Shown: positions 1 through 6,527 of the stretch, piece by piece
Layout: every line of letters begins with the position of its first letter
Numbering within the stretch: position 1 is the stretch's first letter
Origin: Hymenobacter nivis
Lineage (GTDB): Bacteria > Bacteroidota > Bacteroidia > Cytophagales > Hymenobacteraceae
Assembly (NCBI RefSeq): GCF_003149515.1
Contig: NZ_CP029145.1
Location: 4,340,001-4,404,000 of the forward strand
DNA length: 64,000 nt
Direction of reading: 5' to 3'
Translations under genes and position numbers: made by a program
The notes under the pieces: generated by a model
Told to the model about the DNA's origin: nothing
What the model saw: the letters and a program-made list of their open reading frames with translations, nothing else
The model's database searches: none

Positions 1-1200
1 GTGCACGGCCCGGTGGGCGGCATGGAGTACCCGATGCTGTGCTTCAACGGGGGCCGGCCTGAGGCCGACGGCACCTACTCGGCCGACCGGAAGTACGGCA
101 TGATTTCGGTGATCATTCACGAAGTGGGCCACAACTTCTTCCCGATGATTGTGAACTCCGATGAGCGCCAGTGGACGTGGATGGACGAAGGCCTGAATAC
201 CTTTATGCAGTACCTGACGGAGCAGGAGTGGGAGCGCAACTACCCCTCGCGCCGCGGCGAGCCGAAGGACATTGTGGCTTATATGCGCACCGATAAGAGC
301 CTGCAAACCCCGATTATGACCAACTCGGAATCGGTGCTGCAATTTGGTAATAACGCCTACGGCAAGCCCGCCACGGCCCTGAACGTACTGCGCGAAACGG
401 TGATGGGCCGCGAGCTGTTCGACTACGCCTTCAAAACCTACGCCCAGCGCTGGGCCTACAAGCACCCCACGCCCGCCGATTTCTTCCGCACGATGGAGGA
501 CGCCTCGGCTGTGGACCTTGACTGGTTCTGGCGCGGCTGGTTCTACGGCACCGACCGCTGCGACCTGAGCATTGACGCGGTGAAGTACTACAACGTGAAC
601 ACCAAGGACCCGAGCGTGGAAAACGCCCGCCTGCAAAAACTGCAAGCTGCCCAGCCGCAAACCGTATCGCAGCAGCGCAACGCCCAGGACATCAAGCAGA
701 CCGTGGTGGACGAGAAGCCCGACCTGAAGGACTTCTACAACAGCTACGACCCGCTGGCCGTGACCGATGCCGACCGCAGCCGCTACACCGCTTACACCAA
801 AAACCTGACCTCCGACCAGCAGCAGCGCCTGCGCGACAACACCAACTTCTACGAGCTGAGCCTCCGCAATGTGGGCGGCCTCGTAATGCCAGTCATTCTG
901 CAACTGACCTACGCCGATGGCAGCCAGGAAATCCAGAATATTCCGGTGGAGCTGTGGCGCAAAAACAACGAGCAGGTGACTAAGGTCGTGACCACGAGCA
1001 AGCCGGTGGTGAGCTTTGTGCTCGACCCCTACCTGCAAACGGCCGATACCGACCTGAGTAACAACGCCTATCCGCGCCAGCCCGTGGCCTCGCGCTTCGA
1101 GCTGTTCCAGCAGTCGTTCCCGGCCCAGCCTAACCCCATGCAGCTGCAATCCATCCAAAGCTCAACGCAAAAAGCCGAGGACAAGCCGCTGAACAAATAG
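1..1200 (+). CDS. M1 family zinc metallopeptidase, C-terminal part (truncated by window edge)
   Basis: The gene runs in from the left edge, so its N-terminus is missing. The visible 399 residues carry a GGMEYP stretch (residues 6-11) resembling the exopeptidase GxMEN motif, then HEVGH (40-44) and a Glu in WMDEG at residue 63. This is the HExxH-18-E zinc site of the M1 (gluzincin) aminopeptidase family. M1 enzymes release N-terminal residues from peptides. After about residue 200 the sequence is a helical and beta-rich C-terminal extension without catalytic motifs. A strong hairpin terminator follows 25 nt after the stop. The family is clear; substrate and cell location cannot be read without the N-terminus. 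Confidence 0.9.
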   Translation: MHGPVGGMEYPMLCFNGGRPEADGTYSADRKYGMISVIIHEVGHNFFPMIVNSDERQWTWMDEGLNTFMQYLTEQEWERNYPSRRGEPKDIVAYMRTDKSLQTPIMTNSESVLQFGNNAYGKPATALNVLRETVMGRELFDYAFKTYAQRWAYKHPTPADFFRTMEDASAVDLDWFWRGWFYGTDRCDLSIDAVKYYNVNTKDPSVENARLQKLQAAQPQTVSQQRNAQDIKQTVVDEKPDLKDFYNSYDPLAVTDADRSRYTAYTKNLTSDQQQRLRDNTNFYELSLRNVGGLVMPVILQLTYADGSQEIQNIPVELWRKNNEQVTKVVTTSKPVVSFVLDPYLQTADTDLSNNAYPRQPVASRFELFQQSFPAQPNPMQLQSIQSSTQKAEDKPLNK

Positions 1201-1225
1201 GCAGCACCAGCTTTCGAGCAGATAC

Positions 1226-1257
1226 AAAAAGAGCGGCTCCCAGGAGCCGCTCTTTTT
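1226..1257. terminator. bidirectional intrinsic terminator
   Basis: A perfect 10-bp stem (GAGCGGCTCC with GGAGCCGCTC, 2-nt loop) is flanked by AAAAA on the left and TTTTT on the right, so it can end transcription from both the M1 peptidase gene and the opposing cytochrome gene. Confidence 0.9.
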
Positions 1258-1267
1258 GGTGGTGCAT

Positions 1268-1296
1268 GTAGCTCGGACTACAAAGTCCACGCTACA
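1268..1296. repeat. dispersed palindromic repeat (GGACTACAAAGTCC family)
   Basis: An imperfect palindrome: GTAGC, TC, GGACT, then ACAA, then AGTCC, AC, GCTAC. The same core occurs several times around 55.3-55.5 kb between other genes, so this is a dispersed intergenic repeat and not part of a gene. Confidence 0.7.
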
Positions 1297-1315
1297 CGGT
1301 TGCCTTCCGAACGAG

Positions 1316-2008
1316 CTATGCAGGGCCCCGGCGCGGTAGCTTAGCTTCGCCGCTGATCATCCGCGAAATAAGGCCGTGATCTTTGGTTATTTCCGACCAC
1401 ACCACACCAGCCAAATGCACAACGAAGTAGGTAAGAATCAGGTACATGGTCACGCCGTGTATATCGCCTACCGTGTGCTCGATACTATGCAGGAACGGCA
1501 CGTCGTCGGCCCAGGTGAGGGCAAGGCCGGTGATGACCATGACGGTCAGGAAGAGGTAGAACAGCGCGTAAGTGGTTTTGGCAAATAACGCGTGGCGCGC
1601 GTCGCCCTTATCGGCGGGCGGGGCGAGGCGATACTTGCGGGCTACCAGCATTAGGCGCGTCGAAAAGCGTACCTCCGCGGGTCCCCGCAGCTCCATCAAC
1701 ACGCGCAGCAGCCAAAACGCCGCCAGCCCCAAGCCGATGGCAATGTGCCATTGCCAGATTCGGTCGCTGATGATATGGGCAAACGCCCGGCCTTGCTGCT
1801 CGGTGGGGGCCGCACCATCCTTACTCGCCGCCTGAATAAACTCCGGCACGGCCGAGCGCGCATTAACGATAACCTTCAGGAACAAAATAGTTAGTAGTTG
1901 CCCAGTCACCAGCAGCGCGCTGCCCCAGTGCCACACGCGCAGCGGAGCCGAGTAGTCGTGGGTAGAATTCGAGTCGGTTTTTTGAACCGAAACAGGTGAG
2001 GGAACCAT
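1316..2008 (-). CDS. cytochrome b/b561-type membrane protein
   Basis: A 230-residue protein with four predicted membrane helices and paired histidines placed as heme ligands (WHWG near the start of helix 1, WQWHIA in helix 2, and DIHGVTMY plus VVHLAG in the last helices). This pattern fits the b-type cytochrome family (Ni_hydr_CYTB / cytochrome b561), which passes electrons across the inner membrane. ATG at 2008 is chosen because longer in-frame starts would run into the end of the upstream aminotransferase gene, which stops at 2020. The two genes are 11 bp apart on the same strand and may be co-transcribed. No redox partner is encoded beside it, so the donor and acceptor are unknown. Confidence 0.8.
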   Translation of the reverse strand: MVPSPVSVQKTDSNSTHDYSAPLRVWHWGSALLVTGQLLTILFLKVIVNARSAVPEFIQAASKDGAAPTEQQGRAFAHIISDRIWQWHIAIGLGLAAFWLLRVLMELRGPAEVRFSTRLMLVARKYRLAPPADKGDARHALFAKTTYALFYLFLTVMVITGLALTWADDVPFLHSIEHTVGDIHGVTMYLILTYFVVHLAGVVWSEITKDHGLISRMISGEAKLPRRGPA

Positions 2009-2019
2009 GAGTGAGGTAG

Positions 2020-3273
2020 TTACGAAGTGGGGAGATACGCTACTTCTGCAGTCGCTGCTCTCGCAAGATACACCGTGCGGCCCGGATACGTGCGCAAGGC
2101 TACTTCCAAGCATGTCATGGCGGCGGCCAGGTCGGTGCGGTTGATGACGTAGGCGATGCGCACCTCCTGGATGCCCAGGCCCGGCGTGTGGTAAAAGCCG
2201 TTGGCAGGCGACAGCATCAGCGTCTGGTTATCGAGCGTAAACTCTTCCAGCAGCCACTGCCCGAACTTCTCGGCGTCGTCGACGGGCAGGCGGGCCACCA
2301 CGTAGAATGCCCCGCCTGGCATGGGACACGTCACGCCCGGCATGGCCCGCAGGCGGCCGACCATGAGGTCGCGGCGGGCCTGGTACTCGGCGCGGGTGCC
2401 GTCGAAGTAGGAGGGGGGCAGGTCGGTTGCGGCCTCGGCGGCTATCATTTCCAGGGTGGGGGGACAAATGCGCATCTGCCCGAAGTGGAACGCGGCCTGC
2501 CACACGTCCGGGTTGCGCGTGACGAAGGCCCCCACGCGGGCCCCGCAGGCACTGTAGCGCTTCGAGATGGTGTCGAGCACTATTGCATACGGCTCGCTGC
2601 CTTCCAGGCTGAGCGCGCTGGTCGAAGTGGCCCCATCGTAGCAATACTCGCGGTACGCTTCGTCCGACAGCAAATACAAATCGTGGCGGATGCACAGGCC
2701 CAGCAGGGCCTCCAACTCGTCGCGCCGGTACACATAGCCGGTGGGGTTGCTGGGGTTGCAGATGAGGATGGCGCGGGTGCGGTCTGTAATCACGGCCTCA
2801 AAATCGGCCAGCGGCGGCAGGGCAAAACCGTCCTCGATGTGTGACGTAACGGCCACGATGTTCACGCTAGCCGCGATGGCAAATGCGGTGTAAGCGCCAT
2901 AAAAAGGTTCGGCTACAATCACCTCATCGCCCGGGTTGAGGCAGGCGAGCATGGCGAACAGGATGGCTTCGCTGCCCGCCGTCGTCACCATGATGTGCTC
3001 GAACTGGGCCGGAATGCCCGCCCGCTGGTAGTAGGCGGCCAGCTTGTGGCGGTAGCTATCGGAGCCCGCCCCCAGCCCGTAGCTCAGCACCTTAATGTCG
3101 GCGTTGCGCACCGCCTCCATCATCTCGGGGGGCGTCAGCACGTCGGGCTGGCCGATGTTGAGCGGATAAACGACTTTGCCGGCCTGCTTGGCAGCATCGG
3201 CAAAGGGCAGCAACTTGCGAAACGGCGACACCGGCATGGCCTGGCCGCGGTGGGAGATTTGTGGCATACTCAT
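2020..3273 (-). CDS. PLP-dependent class I/II aminotransferase
   Basis: A 417-residue fold-type I aminotransferase. The substrate loop YPLNIGQPD is near residue 35, the SNPTGY motif is in the middle, and the PLP lysine lies in DTISKRYS; an R near the C-terminus (VRIAYV) would bind substrate carboxylate. These enzymes move amino groups between amino acids and 2-oxo acids. The start at 3273 (MSMPQIS) fits the usual N-terminus; the open frame extends upstream but that part overlaps the divergent methyltransferase gene and looks non-coding. The exact amino-acid substrate cannot be deduced; aspartate-like or aromatic activity are both possible. Confidence 0.9.
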   Translation of the reverse strand: MSMPQISHRGQAMPVSPFRKLLPFADAAKQAGKVVYPLNIGQPDVLTPPEMMEAVRNADIKVLSYGLGAGSDSYRHKLAAYYQRAGIPAQFEHIMVTTAGSEAILFAMLACLNPGDEVIVAEPFYGAYTAFAIAASVNIVAVTSHIEDGFALPPLADFEAVITDRTRAILICNPSNPTGYVYRRDELEALLGLCIRHDLYLLSDEAYREYCYDGATSTSALSLEGSEPYAIVLDTISKRYSACGARVGAFVTRNPDVWQAAFHFGQMRICPPTLEMIAAEAATDLPPSYFDGTRAEYQARRDLMVGRLRAMPGVTCPMPGGAFYVVARLPVDDAEKFGQWLLEEFTLDNQTLMLSPANGFYHTPGLGIQEVRIAYVINRTDLAAAMTCLEVALRTYPGRTVYLARAATAEVAYLPTS

Positions 3274-3394
3274 CAAAGGTACGATTGGCGATGCGGTAAG
3301 GAAACGCTTCGGCCGTGTAGGGCCCCCGCTGCGGGCAGCGCAGGCGCTAACTTGCCGCGCCGCCCGCCGGGGCCCTAAAATATCCGTAGTTCCC

Positions 3395-4066
3395 ATGAGC
3401 GTTGCCCGATTCTTATTCCATCAGCTAGCCAGCGTTTTGTCGGCTAAAAGCCTTTACCTCACCAAATCGCTGAGCTACAAACAGGAACCCGCACCATTGC
3501 CAATCAACCTTGATTATGTGCGCTACGCCACGCTGGGGCTGTGCGCCCAGGAAATAGTGCGTAGAAACGTGCTCGGCAACGTGGCCGAAGTGGGAGTGTA
3601 CAAAGGCGACTTCGCCAAGCGCCTGAATCAGCTTTTCCCGCAGCGCCAGCTTTACTTATTCGACACCTTCGCCGGCTTTGCAGATCAGGACGTGGCCACG
3701 GAAGTAGCGGCCGGTTTCTCAGCTGGCAACCAGAATTTTGCTGATACGAGCGTAGAAAGCGTGCTGGCCCAAATGCCGTTTCCGCAACAATGCGTCGTGA
3801 AAAAAGGGTTTTTCCCAGCTACTGCCGCCGGCGTGGACGATACCTTTTGCTTCGTCAGCCTCGACGCCGATTTGTACGACCCGCTCCTGGAAGGACTGCG
3901 GTTCTTTTACCCACGGCTAGTACCGGGCGGGTTCATTTTTGTGCACGATTTCAACAACGACGGCTACAAAGGGGCCCGCCAGGCCGTGCTGGATTTTTGC
4001 CAGAGCCAAAGTCTAAGCTTCATCCCTCTGCCAGATGGCGGCGGTACTGCGGTGCTGAGCAAATAA
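3395..4066 (+). CDS. TylF/MycF-like SAM-dependent methyltransferase
   Basis: A 223-residue protein. AEVGVYKGDFAK is the SAM-binding glycine loop, LYLFDTFAGF a typical TylF motif, and SLDADLYDP plus FVHDFNNDGYKG match the metal-binding acidic residues of macrocin O-methyltransferase-like (TylF/MycF) enzymes, which methylate sugar hydroxyls. In non-antibiotic producers such genes are usually annotated with glycan or unknown small-molecule roles. The ATG at 3395 was chosen because upstream sequence overlaps the divergent aminotransferase start region; the 121 bp between the two starts would hold both promoters. No glycan cluster is next to it, so the substrate is unknown. Confidence 0.8.
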   Translation: MSVARFLFHQLASVLSAKSLYLTKSLSYKQEPAPLPINLDYVRYATLGLCAQEIVRRNVLGNVAEVGVYKGDFAKRLNQLFPQRQLYLFDTFAGFADQDVATEVAAGFSAGNQNFADTSVESVLAQMPFPQQCVVKKGFFPATAAGVDDTFCFVSLDADLYDPLLEGLRFFYPRLVPGGFIFVHDFNNDGYKGARQAVLDFCQSQSLSFIPLPDGGGTAVLSK

Positions 4067-4295
4067 GCGCGGTATTGAAAGCCCGCGTTATCTGTTGGGG
4101 CCCCGGTGGCACTTGCTATAACTCAGCTACGAGGGATTTTTGAGGGTTGTCATGGCGGTGGGCAGCTTGGTGGCGTTTGCTAAACTATACTTCGGGCTGC
4201 GAAAGTGCTAGGGGGGGTGCGGTTGCTGTCTACTATAGGCGCACGATAAATCACAGGCTTGAAGCCTACGAGCCACAGACACACGCTAATAGAAG

Positions 4296-5018
4296 CTATT
4301 TTTTTAGTAAATTTTTTGCATCACCGTCAAACATCAAATCCATAATCAACTTCATTGCTTCAGGCTTATCCGTAAAAGACTGCATAATTGCCATATTCTT
4401 TTCTTCCTCTGGCATTGAATTGTCAGTAAGGGCTTTCAAAAACGATGGATTTCCCATTATCATCATGAATAAATTAGCCATAGGCTCAGACTGATTTCTC
4501 TCCGCAATATCAGCGAAATCAGGAAACTTATGCTTAGTATATTTAGCAAAAGTCAGAACCTGATTGTCTGCCCTACCAGGATTTTTCTCATACCACGAAA
4601 AAAAATCTCTAAAGCTTTTACTGAGTTCTCTTACACCCTTCGCCGTACAATCATATTCGATATACCTCTGATGTGATATATCGAATGGGGCGTTAAGTTT
4701 TATTTCTCTATTACGAATCAAAATTGTTCCTGGCTTACAACAATGCCTAACCCCTAATTCATAATAGACATTTGGGTTGGGATAAGTAATGTCGACTACC
4801 ATAAATTCATCATTCATAATATGGTCCAATATATCTGATGTAATTGTACCAGGAACGGCACATTCATCAGCCCTAATAATATCAAGTCCAGGTTTAGCAT
4901 TCTCTAACGCTGCTTTTATAACATTATCATAAATGTTTCTCAGTTCCTCAGTCGTAATATCCGTTTCACCAAAATTTTGGCCACTAATTGCCATTGCGAC
5001 AAAACAAGTAGAATTCAT
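4296..5018 (-). CDS. AT-rich orphan protein with TIR / nucleoside-deoxyribosyltransferase-like domain
   Basis: A 240-residue protein. Residues 4-135 show a Rossmann-like pattern: CFVAMAI at the start, IIRADEC, FMVVDITYPNPNVYYELG and later APFDISHQRYIEYD. The NPNVYYELG Glu is placed like the catalytic Glu of nucleoside 2-deoxyribosyltransferase-like and TIR NADase folds, which cleave N-glycosidic bonds in nucleotides. The last 60 residues are helical and Met-rich, of unknown role. The gene is conspicuously AT-rich with AT-ending codons, unlike every neighbour, which indicates recent acquisition. It stands alone between unrelated housekeeping genes. A defence role is inference; no partner gene is visible. 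Confidence 0.75.
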   Translation of the reverse strand: MNSTCFVAMAISGQNFGETDITTEELRNIYDNVIKAALENAKPGLDIIRADECAVPGTITSDILDHIMNDEFMVVDITYPNPNVYYELGVRHCCKPGTILIRNREIKLNAPFDISHQRYIEYDCTAKGVRELSKSFRDFFSWYEKNPGRADNQVLTFAKYTKHKFPDFADIAERNQSEPMANLFMMIMGNPSFLKALTDNSMPEEEKNMAIMQSFTDKPEAMKLIMDLMFDGDAKNLLKK

Positions 5019-5050
5019 ATGATTGAGTATTAGGTAGTATTAGATTAAAG

Positions 5051-5086
5051 AAACCCCCGCGCCAGCCAAAGCCGACGCGGGGGTTT
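5051..5086. terminator. intrinsic terminator behind icd
   Basis: A perfect 11-bp stem AAACCCCCGCG / CGCGGGGGTTT with a 14-nt loop lies 30 bp past the icd stop on the minus strand and is followed there by CTTTAAT. It would isolate icd from the AT-rich orphan gene downstream. Confidence 0.85.
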
Positions 5087-5115
5087 CTGTTGGTGCTTAG
5101 GTAGCAGCCAAGCTA

Positions 5116-6381
5116 CTACATATTCTTCACAATCTCAGCGCCGAACTCGCTGCATTTCAGCAGGGTGGCACCTTCCATTTGGCGCTCGAAGTCGTAGGTG
5201 ACGCGCTTACTTTCGATGGCGGCTTCCAGACCTTTGTTAATGAGGTCGGCGGCCTCTTTCCAGCCCAGGTGCTCCAGCATCATCACGCCCGAGAGGATGA
5301 CTGAGCCGGGGTTCACTTTATCCTGGTTGGCGTACTTGGGGGCCGTGCCGTGGGTGGCCTCAAAGATGGCGTGGCCGGTTACGTAGTTGATATTGGCGCC
5401 CGGCGCAATGCCAATGCCGCCCACGATGGCCGCCAGGGCGTCGGAGATGTAGTCGCCGTTCAGGTTCAGCGTGGCTACTACCGAGTACTCGGCGGGGCGC
5501 AGCAAAATCTGTTGCAGGAAGGCATCGGCGATGCTGTCCTTGATGATAAGCTTGCCCTGGTCCTGGGCCTGCTTTTGCAGGGCGTCGGCCACGGCCACGC
5601 CCTGCTTTGCCACAATCTTATCATACTGGGCCCAGGTGAATACCTTGGCGCCAAACTCCTTCTCGGCCAGCTCGTAGCCCCAGGTTTTGAAGGCGCCCTC
5701 GGTGAACTTCATGATGTTGCCCTTGTGGACAATCGTCACCGACGGCAGCTTATGCTCCAGGGCGTACTTGATGGCGGCGCGCACGAGGCGCTCGGTGCCT
5801 TCCTTGCTCACGGGCTTGATGCCGAACGACGACGACTCGGGGAAGCGAATCTTCTTCACGCCCATTTCGTCCACCAGGAATTCCAGCATTTTCTGGGCCT
5901 GGGGCGTGCCGTTCATGTACTCGATGCCAGCGTAAATGTCCTCGGTGTTCTCGCGGAAGATGACCATGTTGGTCAGCTCCGGGTGCTTCACCGGCGAGGG
6001 CACGCCGTCGTAGTAGCGCACAGGGCGCACGCAGGCGTAGAGGTCCAGTTCTTGGCGCAGGGCCACGTTCAGCGAGCGGATGCCGCCGCCCACGGGTGTA
6101 GTCAGGGGCCCCTTGATGCCCACGAGGTAATCGCGGAAGGCGTCAAGGGTCTCGGTGGGCAGCCAATTGCCGGTTTGCTTAAAGGCTTTTTCGCCGGCCA
6201 GTACTTCCTTCCACACCAGCTGCTTTTTGCCGCCGTAAGCTTTTCCCACGGCCGCGTCAAATACAAGTTGCGCGGCGCGCCAGATGTCCGGGCCCGTGCC
6301 ATCGCCCTCAATGTAGGGAATCGTAGGCTTGTCGGGTACGTTCAGCTTGCCATTTTTGATGGTGATTTTCTGTTCTGCCAT
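5116..6381 (-). CDS. icd: NADP-dependent isocitrate dehydrogenase
   Basis: A 421-residue enzyme of the E. coli-type decarboxylating isocitrate dehydrogenase family: isocitrate plus NADP+ to 2-oxoglutarate, CO2 and NADPH in the TCA cycle. GGGIRSLNVALRQ holds the phosphorylatable or substrate-binding Ser and the Arg cluster; FRENTEDIYAGIE and NLNGDYISDALAA hold metal-binding Asp residues. GTAPKYANQDKVNPGS has the Lys-Tyr pair that selects NADP over NAD. Length is normal. It is preceded by 146 bp without a gene and ends in a strong terminator, so it is probably a single-gene transcript. Confidence 0.96.
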   Translation of the reverse strand: MAEQKITIKNGKLNVPDKPTIPYIEGDGTGPDIWRAAQLVFDAAVGKAYGGKKQLVWKEVLAGEKAFKQTGNWLPTETLDAFRDYLVGIKGPLTTPVGGGIRSLNVALRQELDLYACVRPVRYYDGVPSPVKHPELTNMVIFRENTEDIYAGIEYMNGTPQAQKMLEFLVDEMGVKKIRFPESSSFGIKPVSKEGTERLVRAAIKYALEHKLPSVTIVHKGNIMKFTEGAFKTWGYELAEKEFGAKVFTWAQYDKIVAKQGVAVADALQKQAQDQGKLIIKDSIADAFLQQILLRPAEYSVVATLNLNGDYISDALAAIVGGIGIAPGANINYVTGHAIFEATHGTAPKYANQDKVNPGSVILSGVMMLEHLGWKEAADLINKGLEAAIESKRVTYDFERQMEGATLLKCSEFGAEIVKNM

Positions 6382-6527
6382 GTGGAAAAGAGTTGTGCGG
6401 TTGTCAGTTAGTAGGAATCGTTGTCAGGGTGGGAATCAAAGGCGGCCCGTGGCGGCGCGGCTTCGGGCGAAGCGCCAGCCGGGCCCCGCAGCCTGACAAC
6501 TACCGGGGCCCCACGGACCAGGAAGCA

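Noticed and set aside
5350..6411. Long frame opposite icd, over 350 codons
   Set aside because: It is the antisense shadow of icd caused by the strong GC bias at third positions; the translated sequence is His/Gly/Val-rich without domain features.
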